64,000 nt of DNA from Nectonema munidae (lineage: Eukaryota > Nematomorpha > Nectonematoida > Nectonematidae): contig JAUIRK010000196.1 in NCBI GenBank assembly GCA_030549495.1, positions 1 to 64,000 on the forward strand. The letters run 5' to 3'. Shown here piece after piece: positions 34,089-47,129 of this stretch. Position 1 is the stretch's first letter; each line of letters opens with the position of its first letter. Below the pieces are notes generated by a model. That model worked only from the letters and a program-made list of their open reading frames with translations. It was not told the DNA's origin and did not search any database. Made by a program: the position numbers and the translations under genes.

Positions 34089-35066
34089 TCATTTTTTTAA
34101 GTTTTTTAAGAAAGGTTGGGCACAATTTATTGTCAAAAATGTGAGCACCTCTACAATTAACACATATAGGGCAGGTGAAGCACAATTACTAGTAATGTGT
34201 CCTATTTTATTACACTTCAAACATTTGGGGTTCATGGAGTAGCAATGAGAAGAATGACCCAATTTACCACAATTCTTACATATAAAAACTTTTCTAATAT
34301 ACAATTCAATTGGCAATGAATTATAGCCGCAAAAAATATCGGTACAGTTTAAAAGATAATTGGCTACTTGAGGAGTATTAGGCTCAATCAAAGCTAAATT
34401 AAAATACTTATTCTTTGTCTCAATTTTTTTGATTAGATTAATACCGCTTAAGATTGTTACATAGTAGTTGCAAAAGTTAATACAGTCGATAAGGTCTTAA
34501 TTTTCAAAAAATTTTGCCACACTCTTTTTAAGAATCTGGGTTTAAAATTTTTTGCATCAACAACTTCAAAATTATTTTTCAAAATAGTGTTGCCAGTTGC
34601 TTATCTTTTTCATTTTCTAAATTTATATAATATAAGCTTTGCCGTTTTTATTAATTTTAAGATTTCTAATTTGTAATTTGTTTTCATTGGGGTTTATAGT
34701 GCTAATAATGTTTTTTTCATCTCTGAAATTTTAATCCTATCAGGGTTCACAATATTAGTTTTCACAATAACACATTTATTAGGACTATAGAAGTCAGCAG
34801 TCAACTTATGAGGAGCTTTTGCTGCCTCAGAATAAAAAATCATGGACTTTTTTGATGAGATTGATTTATCTAATTGTAATTCAGCGAATTTATCAATCGG
34901 TAAATCTTTGATATCTGAAAAAATATTTTTGACTAAAAAGGAGTTCTCCATTACAATTAGATAAATATTTCTCTTCAATTAACTTCAAATTATTTACAAG
35001 ATCACAAGGAGAAGAGTCGAAATTCCTTTTAGTGGGCTTGCACTTCGACGAAGTTGACTCATCCAT
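34089..35066 (-). pseudogene. I-like LINE ORF1 (gag-like), broken
   Basis: Begins MDESTSSKCKPTKRNFDSSP at 35066. The C-terminal part carries CKNCGKLGHSSHC and CLKCNKIGHITSNC, two CCHC zinc knuckles (C-x2-C-x4-H-x4-C), plus remains of a third cysteine motif. These bind the element's RNA. The middle of the frame is interrupted by frame changes between about 34390 and 34690. Confidence 0.7.
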
Positions 35067-35100
35067 TATTCAAAGTAATAATAAAAGATTAATTTACCAG

Positions 35101-35990
35101 TTAAAAAGGCATGCAAAGAGCCAAGTAAAATAAAAACAAAGGAAATATGAAGAAAATTAGGAAAAGAAAAAGGCTTATGATTTTAAGTAATCAGGAAATC
35201 AAAAGTTGGAAAGGTTACAACGACATTATAAAACTTGAATGAATTCAATTTGATTTTAAAAAAAAATTGAATAAAATATGTCATCTTAAAATTTACGCAT
35301 TTTAATTTATATTAAAAATGGAAATATTGTTAAAATACTCGATATTAAAAGATAAATGAATAGTTATATGGATATGTAAGTTTGTATAATTTAAAGAAAA
35401 TATTTGTAGTGATTTGATTAATGTTCGTGGCAAATAAATGTCTCAAATAGATCACGCATGGTAAAAATAATTATGTGAAATTTGTCAAAATAAGTGAAAA
35501 AGTTAAAAACTTTAAGAAAAATAAGATGTTTTTGATTGTTAGTTTCTGACACTGAAAATATGTAAAAGCTGAAGTTGGTTTTAATTGAAAAAATGAGTCA
35601 AAAAAAAATTATTTTTGAATTAAATGATTCAAAAATGTTTGATTAAGAAATAATATTTGTAAGCAACTTTCAATCCAATATTGTATATAGTAAACAAAGT
35701 AGCTAGAATCCAGAAAAAGTTGAAGAGTTTATTTTTGTTGGGCAAAATAATAAATCATTTAAAAAAGTTTAAATAAAAAAGTTTACATCTTTTTGTTTCA
35801 TGAAATGCTTTTATATTTGATTATTGAGACGATTGTTTTCCGATCCGTCCGCTTCGCCGCGGGGAAAGCATCTCCCCGACACGATCTACGACCTGACCTA
35901 AAAATTCACTCCCCGCTGGGTTTTGATCTAAAGTTTCAATATTATACTTATAGTTTTCAATATTATACTTATACAAAAAATTGTGTCAAA
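35101..35990. other. AT-rich spacer with one GC-rich patch
   Basis: No gene is visible. A GC-rich island at 35838-35930 (gatccgtccgcttcgccgcg then gaaagcatctccccgacacg) stands out against the AT background. It directly precedes a fossil LTR element and might be part of its terminal or a separate insertion. A 17 bp direct duplication (tttcaatattatactta) follows at about 35935-35972. Confidence 0.4.
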
Positions 35991-35999
35991 TTTTACTAT

Positions 36000-36790
36000 T
36001 TTACTATCTTTCTATTAACGATGAGCTCGTTTTTATTAAAACTTTTTTATCTCGATTGTCCCTTTCTTAATTTCAACTATTTTTCCATAGTTCCATTTAT
36101 TCTTAAGAGGGTTTGAATCTTTAATCAGTACATATTCTTCCACTTTTAAGCTTTCGCTTTGTCTATACCATTTCTTTTGATTTATCAAGGTGCTTAAGTA
36201 GTCATTATATCATCTTTTCCAAAATTGATTACAAATGGTTTTCATATAAATTAATCTTGAACACGCATAGTTGTCAATATTAAATAAGTGATAGTTAGAA
36301 TTATGCCCTAACAAGAGATCGTTTGGACACAAGTACTTGCTCTCTGGATGGGTTTGGTGTCTCCCAATAGGTCTATAATTAATCATACTTGATATTTCAA
36401 ATAGTAATGTTTGTCTTCAAAGTTTAATATTGGGTTTCCCCCGACCTTGATCATTATATTTTTTTTGACATTTTTATTAAAGATTCCGTTAGTCCGTTTT
36501 CCCAAGGAGAGTTGGTAGTAAAGAACACCCACTCAAACTCTATTTCACCTAATTCCACATCTCGAGAATTAGCTTATCCTAGTAAATAAATATAATTAAC
36601 TATAAAAGGCAGACAAAATGGTGATTACTTGATCTGGCCGTCTAAACCAAAGACAAAATTCGTTTTTTTGAAGCGGTGTACGCACTATTCTTGGTATAAT
36701 CAAAGATAACTGTTTTTCGCTCATTTAAATTTTGGATTTGCGTCTTGCCAACAACAAGAAGGGCTTCTATTTTAACCCTGATTGCACCCT
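36000..36790 (-). mobile_element. BEL/Pao LTR retrotransposon fossil, 3' part of pol
   Basis: Fossil. The minus strand shows an integrase-core segment (EFEWVFFTTNSPWENGLTES at about 36520) and, nearer 36000, a BEL-type C-terminal domain (DUF5641-like) with KKWYRQSESLKVEEYVLIKD and NKWNYGKIVEIKKG. Only this part of the polyprotein is present. No gag, reverse transcriptase, envelope or paired LTR was found around it. It is broken in several places and looks old. Confidence 0.7.
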
Positions 36791-37132
36791 ATCAAGATGC
36801 TTGATTTCGTTGTCCTTTTTTGAGATGTGAGTTTTTTCTCTTTATTGCCATTTTAACCATTTTTCTGATTTTGTTGTCATTACAACAAATAAGTTGTGCG
36901 AAATACATTGTGGCCTAATATGTGCGTGCTGTTCCAACAAGTATGAGAGCAAAACGTGGACCCGGACCCGCCCATACCCGCAAAATAAACTTTGTGGGTA
37001 CCCCCAGTCCTGCAAATAATTTTTTTGCCCTAATAAATTTCGAACTAAATTTATAAGTAAACTACTATTGAACACACAAAAATTGAATCAACTAATCATT
37101 GGGCTAAAAAAAATTTAATTTTATTACGTTTC
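36791..37132. other. Short spacer
   Basis: No gene. A less AT-rich patch at 36880-37010 gives a 77-codon minus-strand frame with no recognisable family. Confidence 0.4.
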
Positions 37133-37199
37133 TTAAACCTATTAGTGCTGGGGGGCGTAAAACGTCCCCCCCCCCCCCCTTGGCTAAAAAATTAATTGT

Positions 37200-39110
37200 A
37201 GAAAATTGGCTGAATCATATCCCTTCAAATTTTGTGACTTTTCCTAAAATCGCTAGCTGCATCTTTTGAAAGTAGTTGAATGACCCCTTCATGTTCAAAA
37301 CTGTCAATCAAAATAAAAAAATTATTTTTCAGCAAAATTTTGACATTATCTGTACTTAACCTTATAACTTAGGATCTATATTATATAATACCCTGAAAAT
37401 TTATAATTATATACAGTTTAGAACGCATAACACTTTATATATTTAATTTTTTCAATAATCATGGCTACTTTTTAGAAAATGTCAATCAGAATTTTGATTG
37501 ATCAAAAATATATCTAATAAAATATACTTTCAAATTTTACATAAAATATATGTTTTTATACTAAATCGGTCATGCTGTTTTCATTTCTGAACTCATTTTT
37601 ACATTTAGGATATGAAAATACCTATATGTGTTAATCAAATTTGCGGTTTCCTTCTGAAAATTGTCTCCAAAAACATTCCTTCACATTTTACATAAAATAT
37701 ATGTTTTATACCAAATCGATCATGTTGTTTTCATTTCTTGACTCATTTTTTACATTTAGGATTTGAAAATACCTATAAGTGTTAATCAAATTTGCGCTGT
37801 TTACTTCTGAAAATTGTCTCCAAAAACATTCCTTCACATTTTACATAAAAACATATGTGTTATACTAAATCGGACATGCTGATTTCATTTCTGGACTCAT
37901 TTTTTACGTTTAGGATCTGAAAATACCTATAAGTGTTAATTAAATTTGCGGTTTACTTCTAAAAATTGTCTCCAAATACATTCATTCAAATTTTACAATG
38001 AAATATATGTTTTATACCAAATCAACCATGCTGTTTTCATTTCTGAACTCATTTCTCACATTTAGAGGTTTTAAAATATCAGTCAAAATTTGCGGTTTAC
38101 TTCTAAAAGCTATCTCCAAAAATATTCTATAAATTTTACATGAAATATTTGTTTTTATACCAAATCGATCATGCTGTTTTCATTTTTTAACTCATTTTTT
38201 ACATTTAGGATTTGGAAATACCTATAAGTATTAATCAAATTTGCGGTTTACTTCTGAAAATTGTTTCCAAAAATATTTTCTTGAAATATATGTTTTAATA
38301 CCAAATCAATCATGCTGGTTTCATTTCTGGACTCATTTTTTACGTTTAGGATGTGAAAATATATATAATTGTTAATCAAATTTGCGGTTTACTTCTAAAA
38401 ATTGTCTCTAAAAACACCCATTCAAATTTTACAATTAAATATATGTTTTTATATCAAATCAACCATGCTAGTTTCATTTATGGACTCAATTTTTGCAGTT
38501 TGAATTTGAAAATACATATAAGTATCAATTAAATTTGCGTTTAGTTCTAAAATTTGTTTTTATAGCAAATATATCATGATGATTTCATTTCTGAACACAG
38601 TTTTCGCATTTAGAGGTTTTACTGCTAGTGTCAATCAAATTTGCGGTTTATGTTTGAAAACTATATCCCAAAATATTCTCTCTAATTTTACATGAAATAT
38701 ATGTTTTTATACCAATTCGACCATGATAATTTTTATTTCTAAAATCATTTTTTGCATTTAGAGGTTTTAAATGTCTGAAAGTGTCAATAAATTTTCGATT
38801 TACGTCTAATGTCTGCAGAAATATTTTTGAAATTTAAATAAAATATGTGTTTTTATGCCAAATGGAAGATGCTGGTTTTATTTTTGGACTCAGGTTTGGC
38901 ATTTATGGTTTTAAAATATCTGAAAGCTTGAATAAGATTTGCGGTTTACTTCTAGATATTGTTTTCAAAAATATTATAAAAAAAATAAAATATCTGTTTT
39001 ATACCAAATCGACTATGCTTATTTTATTTCTGTATTGGATTTTGGATAATACGGTTAAAAAATATCTCGAAGTGACAATTGAATTAGTAATGTATGCCTG
39101 AAAAACAGTT
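37200..39110. repeat. Array A: diverged tandem repeat of about 150 bp
   Basis: About 12 diverged units. Each includes aatcaaatttgcggtttact, a tctgaaaattgtctccaaaa segment, and catgctgttttcatttctg. Starts of the catgctg motif at 37571, 37721, 37875, 38027 and 38170 give spacings of 143-154 bp. Short frames within are not genes. Confidence 0.9.
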
Positions 39111-40214
39111 CTGTAAAAAAAATTCAAAAAATGGCTGCATATTAGGTATATAGTAAAAATATACTTTTTTTTTGTATATTTTGGCTTATAATACTTTCTA
39201 CAATCATCTTAGGTATGAAATATTTATTAAAAAAAAAATAAAACGTATTATAAAATCTTTTGAAAATTTGTATGAGAGAAGGAACCAAGTTGAAAACTAA
39301 TTGAAAAGAGAACATGTGATCAAAACAAATAATTAAAAAAAAATATGTATCTTGACTAAATGGAAGATCTACAATGTTCTAATGAACTAGGAAGTGGTTT
39401 AATTATATAATATTAGATGCTTCAAAAAAGATTTTGACTGTGAAAAAAAAGTTCCTCTTTTACAAATGAAAAATATTTAAATCTATAGCTTATCATCTAG
39501 GATTACAGTTAACATTTAGCTAAGATGGGTAGGAAATCTGAAAATTTAGAATAGGTCAGATTTATCAAAAATGGCACAGGTGCCAATATGTGAGAATTTA
39601 GTCACTATCAAGATATTTTTAATTTAAATTGAATTTGTCCATCTTTTTCCTTTTTTGTCAAAGAGATAATTTTTTAGATCAAGAACGTTGACAACTTTTT
39701 GTAATTGAACAATCAACATCACGAATGATTCATCAGAAAAAATCCTTTGAAATAAGAGTGGTTGACAAATATTCAGGCTTGATAATAAAATACACGATAC
39801 TGATAAAAAAAGTCTAAGATCACCAAGAAGATTCTTTAATCAGAATGCTTTGAGAGAGGAAAAAAGTAATTTTATCCTTATAAAAAAATTTTCGAACACA
39901 CTTTGAAGAATATAAATTTCTAATGAAAAAAGAGCTACCAAAAAAGGATCATCATAGAATGAATACCAAAATTACATACTGTAAATTATAATATGACGTA
40001 GAGACTACGAGCCGATAACGAATTTGTAGCCGTAAAGATGGAGGTCCTATCGAGTTTCATAAGTTACTGTAGAATGAAATATTTTGAGTGAATTAAACAC
40101 CTAAAGTTAGTTTATTAAATAAATTAAGAAAATAATTACCAGAGAAATACTGCAAGTAGAAGTTATTTTTATGTTTATATATTTGACATTGATTTACAGG
40201 TTTAATCGATTTTT

Positions 40215-41600
40215 TGACAGGTTTTATTGATTTGATAAAAAATGAACATCACCATTAAATTCTGCATACTTGAAATGTATAAAAAACTTTAAAAGAATCA
40301 AAATTTTAATTTTGACATGGGCTGTAATATTTAAATTATTTTGTCCGGTTTGACTAATTTTTTATAAAAAAAAAAAGGAATATAACCAGTAAACACAGCC
40401 TACTTGAAAATGGGTTTATGTGTGTAAAAAACATTATATAATTATTTAGATAAAAAGTTTCTTTTTTGAGAAGAATTGTCATATGTAAATCACTTTTTTG
40501 ACAGGTTTGAATGATTTTCATAAAAAATGAATATCACCACTGAATTCAGCATATTTGAAAATGGGTATACATGTGTAAAAAACTTTATATACTTATTTAG
40601 ATAAAAAGTTCCTTTTTGAGATGAGCTGTCACATTTAGATCAATTTTTTGACAGGTTTAATTGATTTTCATAAAAAATGAATATCACAACTGAATTCAGC
40701 ATATTTGAAAATGGGTATATATGTGTAAAAAATTTATATACTTATTTAGATAAAAAGTTCCTTTTTGAGATGAGCTGTCACATTGAGATCAATTTTTTGA
40801 CAGTTTTGATTGATTTTCATAAAAAATGAATATCACCACTGAATTCAGCTTACTTGAAAATGGATATACATGTGTAAAAAACTTTATATACTTATTTAGA
40901 TAAAAAGTTCCTTTTGAGATGAGCTGTCACATTTAGATAAATTTTTTGACAGGTTTGATTGATTTTCATAAAAAATGAATATCACCACTGAATTCAGCTT
41001 ACTTGAAAATGGGTATACATGTGTAAAAAACTTTATATAATTATTTAGATAAAAAGTTTCTTTTTTGAGATGAGCTGTCACATTTAGATCAATTTTTTGA
41101 CAGGTTTGATTGATTTTTATAAAAAATAAATATCACCACTGAATTCAGCATATTTGAAAATGGGTATACATGTGTAAAAAACTTTATATACTTATTTAGA
41201 TAAAAAGTTCCTTTTTGAAATGAGCTGTCACATTTAGATCAATTTTTTGACAGGTTTGATTGATTTTCATAAAAAAATGAATATCACAACTGAATTCAGC
41301 TTACTTGAAAATGGGTATACATGTGTAAAAAACTTTATATACTTATTTAGATAAAAAGTTCTTTTTTGAGATGTGTTGTCACATTTAGATCAATTTTTTG
41401 ACAGGTTTGATTGATTTTCATAAAAAATGAATATCACCACTGAATTCAGCCTACTTGAAAATGGGTATACATGTGTAAAAAACTTTATATACTTATTTAG
41501 ATAAAAAGTTCCTTTTTGAAATGAGCTGTCAAATATAAATCAATTTTTTGTCAGGTTTGATTGATTTTGATAAAAAATAGACATCACCACTGAATTCAGC
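40215..41600. repeat. Array B: homogeneous tandem repeat of about 150 bp
   Basis: About nine units. The motif atatcaccactgaattcagc recurs at 40530, 40681, 40830, 40979, 41130, 41281 and 41430, and in changed form at 41581: a spacing of 149-151 bp. Units are far more alike than those of array A. A single decayed unit lies at the corresponding place in the palindrome copies (about 780-900 and 19300-19430). Confidence 0.95.
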
Positions 41601-41738
41601 ATCGTTGAAATATATATGTAACATTAAAAATATTTATAAAAACTTATTAATCTCTGAGAAAAATAGGGGGGGGGCACTTTACGCCCCCTCCCCCCAGCAC
41701 TTGAGCGGACAAATTTTGCCCAGCACTAATAGGGTTAA

Positions 41739-42289
41739 GGGAGGCAGAGTCGAAGGTTTAAACATCTAAGTCTCATTTGAAACTGTTAAAAACTCGAAGT
41801 ACATGTTGGAATTTATTTTCAACAATCTAACTTTTTAGTATGATTTTATAATTTTTTACGAAAATAATTTTAGAATAACCGCGCAAATATTTTTATGTCG
41901 GTAATCGAGGGTCCAGCAGGTTTGACTTTATCAAATTTTTTTAAGTCTGTGATTTTGTGTTTTGTTCATATGATTACTTTCCTAACACTGCTAAGGAAAG
42001 ATTTTCAACAGTAGAAGTAACTTCATAAATTTAAAGATGTATTTTCATTTTGTTTAGGTCAGCGCACTTGAATGTTGGAATTAGCTTCAAAGAAATATTT
42101 TTCTATCGCAAAATTTTTTAAAGTTTTCAATGCAAATACTTCAATGGCATAACCAGCATTATTAACTTACGAACAATCTTTTGAATTGAAATAAATTAAT
42201 TTTTTATAATGATAATAAATTTTACATTTTATGATTAGCACTTAATCAGTTTTTCTCACTTTTATCAGAGTTTTTATTAAAATAGAACT
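41739..42289. other. AT-rich spacer
   Basis: I see nothing that supports a gene, RNA or complete element here. Confidence 0.5.
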
Positions 42290-42610
42290 TGTAAGTCTTG
42301 CTATGACGCGGTTAAAACATGACTTCGGTCTTCTTGGTGTTCATTGTGAGGCGTTAGATGTCACAGGCCCAAGATAACTTATAAGTTGACCACTGCATTT
42401 TCTGCTTACTCATGGCGTTCATGGTACGTTATCAGCAAAAAGAATTTTCAAATAACTCTCCGTTTAAGCTTTGTTAAGGCAAGCAGTCGTCTTTGTTTAT
42501 GCATCTACCCATTAGTCCTGTACCTGATGCCTATTCCTTCTTCCTTGTACTTGAAGGCGTTGATTAAAATGGTTGTTAACCTAACAAAGACCGTAATTCT
42601 TCATATCTTT
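42290..42610 (-). mobile_element. LINE reverse transcriptase scrap
   Basis: The minus strand reads TTILINAFKYKEEGIGIRYR in one frame, then a LFADN-like segment (remnant of motif C, FADD) and LTMNTKKTEVM in others. This matches the order of a non-LTR reverse transcriptase in which EGI.IRYRTDG precedes FADDCAL and then the NTKKTEV block. Frame changes break it. The clade is not determined. Confidence 0.6.
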
Positions 42611-45400
42611 TTTTAATGAAAATACTTTATATTATGTTTAATTCAGAACTTATAAAGCTTGAAAATAGTCTCCCATTTTTGAGATGATAATAGGCATCAG
42701 CAATATATAAAATGTTAAATTTATTGAAAATTGCTTAATATTCGTTTTTTTGTATTTAAGTTTTCAATTAAAAAAAAATAAAAAAGTTTCCTGGTTGGAA
42801 CCTCTCATCTGCTGTAGATTTTTTTTTCTTTTTGACAATTCTAGTAGTGTCATTCCATTTGTATTTACCTAACAAAATGATTTCCTTTATAATATTTAAA
42901 TTCTTCAATGACTCTTTCTTTCAAACGCTTTGATTTCTGTGTATAATTTTTTTACAATTTGTGGAGGAAACATTTGAATTGAGAAATAAAGAAATTCTTT
43001 TCGTTTACAATAAATTTATTTAGTTTTTTACATTCACAAAATTGTTGAGTTTTTAGCAATTTACTACAAGATATCGAGCCTTTGTATGAAAATAGGAAAC
43101 CACGATTTTTTCCTCTAATTCTTGTTTTCTATAAAGAAACTTGCTTATCAAACATATCAACACCTCATATGTATGTATTATACTGAGACGCAATTTCTTT
43201 TTTATATTTTAGTGAGTAGTCAATTATATTACTCATTAGAAAAACCGTATTGTAGTTTGTAGCAACAGACACAGAATATAACCCATTTTGCTTTAAAAAT
43301 TCTGTTTATATGATCAAATCTATAATCAAGAAAACCTCGTTTTTCTTGATTTCATTGAACATTTTTTATTCAGATTTTCCCTAATTGCTCTTGTTGCATT
43401 TATATTTCTATCCCTTAAAAGTTCTAGAATTTCTATTTTTGTGCAAAAATTTATGAAATATATTTTATAAAATGTATATCCATATTTATGTATAACAGAT
43501 GTCAAATGTTTTATGACTCTTACACCAAGAATATCAAAATTATTTTCTTTTTCCTTATCAAGGTATCGATAAAAATTGTTTAAATATCCTCCTGAGCTGC
43601 AAACATCAATTATAACTAAATTTTATTGATTTTCATTTCAAATATTATTTTCCAAATGCAACACTTAATATCTGATCATCATTTATCGGTAAAAATCTTA
43701 GGTTAAAAAGCGCTTCAAGGTTTATTTAGCCTTAACCCTTTTGAAATTAAATAATTATATAATACAATCATTAATCAAAGAAATTCTGCATATTTTAATT
43801 CCTCCGGAGCTTTGCCAATCTCCTAATATCTTGCCAAAGCTGTATACTTTAATGCCTACTAAGATTTGACAAGCACCTAATATAGACCTATATATCCTTT
43901 AAGCCAAATTTTCACATGCTAATAACTTTTCGTTTTTCCTTTAAATCAGCTAAAATTTAAACACAATATATTTTTTTATACTCTTAATCTATATTTAAAT
44001 TTTCAGCAACATTCAATATTATATGTGGAAAATATTCGAGCATAAAACGTTTTATTTAAATACATAATATCTTGTCAAAGTAATTTCGGCATATTTTAAT
44101 GAATCAGGAGGTTTGACATGTTCCTAATACATTGATATGTAATTATTTCAACTTGGGAATTTTAAGTTTAATTAAGGGGTTGTGATGTAAGGTGTGCTTC
44201 AATATTTAAACGTCTTCGGTGAATCTAGTCTTGAAAACTCTTCACGGTACACGTTTAGCTTTAAAAATAACTAAGAAGAATTTATTATGCAAATAATAGA
44301 ATAAGTCTGTTTGTCCCACGCTTCGCTCGAGACGTACGATTCTAGGTCCTTCTGATTCTAGGTCCTGTTAAAGATCATTGGTACAGTGATTCTAGGTCCT
44401 GTTAAAGATCATTATTAAATAGAATGATGAGAAGATTCTAAAAATGTATAATACTTGTATATTTGTTGTGTATATGTAAAGTCATAATTTTGAGCCCGCT
44501 GGAAAGGCCTGAAAAATCGGAAAATTAAAAAAATAAAAATATTCTGATAAAGTTTGATACGCTGAATCGAATGATTTTTTTAAGGTCAAAGTTAGAAATT
44601 TTGTCATTTTTTCAAGTTCAAAGGCTAAAAAATTATTAAAAAATAATAATTTAAAATATTTAGACATTTTCGTAATCAGTATAAAATTTCTTTTAAAATG
44701 AGATATTAAAATTAAAAATGGAATAAGTTTGAAATTTTTCGAAAATTTTGTAGGTAAAATTTTTCAAAAAAATAAAAAAAAAAATTTCAAATTTCTTCCC
44801 CGTAGTATGTTTAAATATCCGTTATGTTTTATGAATGTGCAAAAAAAATAAAAAAAAATATTTCATTCTTCATTTTACACGCTAAAACATAGTGAAAATG
44901 GCAATATTGTGCATATTGTTCAAGGGGTTTTTTAAAACCCAAAAATAATTGAAAAATGTAGGTAAAAGATTAAAGATGCTCTTTAAGATAGGCATGATTT
45001 AAAATGTTTTTTAAAAAAATTTCTCGCATAAAGTTTTTTTTCAATGTCAAAAATTTTAAAATTTTGACACAAAAATTTTTTAAATATTGTTTAAATCAAA
45101 AAAAAATATATCAGAAATAAATATTTTTCAAAATTTTAAAATTTTAAAACAAAATTTAAGAAATTATAAATAGGATTATATAAAAATTAAAAAAAATAAT
45201 TTAATTTTGGCTTAAAAAATTCGGTTAAAAATGTCCACTTTTTGAAAATGCAAACCTTTTTTATAAAAAATTTAATTTTTAAAAAAAAAATGGGTTCGCC
45301 AAATTGTGAAATATATATACCTACATATATATTAGACAAATTATAAAATACATGTTACAAAACACACTAGTTGTAAAGACAATTAATATAAATAACACAT
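42611..45400. other. Long AT-rich spacer
   Basis: Mostly low-complexity AT-rich DNA, without introns or exons that I can recognise. At about 44345-44415 the phrase gattctaggtcctgttaaag is directly repeated beside a small GC-richer patch (cccacgcttcgctcgagacg). Confidence 0.5.
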
Positions 45401-46230
45401 GGCACAAAAACAAAAATATAATTATTATGTAAATTTTAAACAAAAAATATATTTTTTTATATTAAAGCAAACGTATATTTCATCTTCTGGCTTAGTTTTC
45501 GAAATAAGAGTGTTAAAAAATTTCATAGTGTCAATTTTGCGTTTTATATACGTAAACTCTCTACAGAACATCCATTCATAATTATTTATTTTTTTATAAT
45601 AAAGCGATTATCTTGATTTTTGAATGAGTTTGCTAAATGTCTCAATCAATTTTCCGGTTTACATCTGAAATTTCTTTGTTATGTAAATTTTAATAAAAAA
45701 TATATTTTTTATAATATAAATCAAACGTCGAGTTCCTCTTCTGGCTTAGTTTTCGCAATTATAGTGTTAAAATATTACATAGTTTCAATTTTGCGTTTTT
45801 AATATACAAAAACTGTCTACAGAACATCAATTCACAAATATTAAATTTTTTATAATAAATCAATTATGTTGATTTCATTTCTCAACTCAGTATTAAAATA
45901 AGGGTTTGGAGATGTTTAATAGATTAATTAAAAATATGATAAATTGACCATCTTGGTTCAATTTCTAGACTTATTTTTCGCATTTAATGTTTGAAAATAT
46001 CTGAATATGTCAATCTAATTTGCGTTTTAATTTTGAAAACTCTTTAAAAAAATATTGATGCAATTTTTATATGAAATTTTTTATTTTTTACTTTACTTTT
46101 TCAATTTCGTGCGTCAAATTTAGCATTTTGTCTTCAAAAGTATCATCCAAAATTGCATTTTACTTCTGAAAATTGTCACCAAATATATTTATTGAAAATT
46201 TAAATAAAATATATTATATATTTGTAGTCA
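45400..46230. repeat. Loose copies related to array A
   Basis: Diverged units with cttctggcttagttttcgaa, caattttgcgttttatatac and caaaattgcattttacttct motifs recall array A of the TTAA-bounded element. Two short plus-strand frames inside are repeats of each other, not genes. No terminal motifs are seen, so this is a fragment or an independent array. Confidence 0.6.
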
Positions 46231-47120
46231 CTAAAGTGAACTTTTTTTATTTTAACGTTTTGAGCTTAACGGTTTTGAGCTTATTAAATATATCGGTTAA
46301 TGAACCAATATATTAAATACCTTTATTAAAATTTTTATAGGTCAATAAAGCTTTTTGTTTCATTTTTGACATTTCTTTCTATACTCTCAAGTACAATTGG
46401 GCACCAGTGTCCCATAAAATAAAATATGTTTTAATTCATATAAATAACTCATTTAACAGACGATTTGTTTTTAAAACATGGGCCTTAAAGATATTTTAAG
46501 TGGGGCAAATCTTTTTAAGAAAAATTTTTTAAGATCAAATTGTGTTTAAAAATAAAACCGAATATCTAAAATCTGAAATTATGCAGAATCTATATTATTG
46601 TAAAAATATTTTGGCAAAAATGGGAAATTTTACCTTTTCGCAAAAACTATTTTATATTTTATAAAATATTTTTACAATTTAAATTAAAAATTGAACAAAT
46701 ATTTTATCAATTCATTTTTAAATAAAAAAAAATTTATTTTCTTTAAAAAAATTTCATTAAAAATTATAGTTTTCTAATTGTGCAACACTCAATAAAAGTG
46801 CAAGAGATCTATGACCATTTTTATATGCAAAATGAGATGGGAAATCCATTTCTAGCCTTCTTTTTGTTGAATTAGGCATGGTTTTTGCAGAAGTGTCAGT
46901 GTATACCATTTTTGATATTATTATTAAATAAAATTCTCTACCGCATTGTAAAATGGGTTTCAACCCAGGGCTAGTGATCAATCTTAGTAACACCTACAAT
47001 GTGATATGATGAATAGCACAGTACAGTTTAAAATCATAATTTCTGGTTTATTATATTGTGCTTATATTTAATTAAGTTTATTATTTAATACGGATACTTC
47101 AAAGCTTGTGTTAATGTTTT
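46231..47120. other. AT-rich spacer
   Basis: No gene seen. A 78-codon minus-strand frame near 46757-46993 lacks any recognisable motif. Confidence 0.5.
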
Positions 47121-47129
47121 CTTTTAGAT

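Larger units (their letters stand above)
26530..35100 (-). mobile_element. RNase H-bearing LINE (I-group like), split by piggyBac
   Basis: Minus-strand non-LTR element. From high to low coordinate: ORF1 with zinc knuckles (35066-34089), endonuclease (about 34000-33226), the piggyBac insert, reverse transcriptase (29376-27810), RNase H (about 27560-27200), a CCHC tail (27152-26754), and a 3' leader ending near 26530. APE endonuclease plus RNase H is the arrangement of the I group (I, Nimb, R1, LOA and kin); the exact clade is not clear. Several frame breaks make this an old, dead copy. No target duplication was found. Confidence 0.8.
37133..41738. mobile_element. TTAA-bounded non-autonomous element carrying two tandem arrays
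   Basis: The left end is TTAAACCTATTAGTGCTGGG (37133) and the right end, reverse complemented, is TTAACCCTATTAGTGCTGGG (41738). TTAA targets with CCY... ends are typical of piggyBac-like elements; this assignment is inference because no transposase is present. Behind the ends lie G/C-runs. The interior holds array A (37200-39110), a middle section of about 1 kb, and array B (40215-41600). It is about 1.3 kb longer than the palindrome copies, mainly through expansion of array B. Confidence 0.75.

Noticed and set aside
45399-45802. Two related 60-codon frames as duplicated genes
   Set aside because: They lie in loose tandem repeats related to array A and share sequence for that reason.
46900-46990. 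Pol III promoter from gggttgaaaccc on the minus strand near 46960
   Set aside because: Only a B-box-like palindrome is seen; no A-box at the right spacing and no tRNA-like structure.
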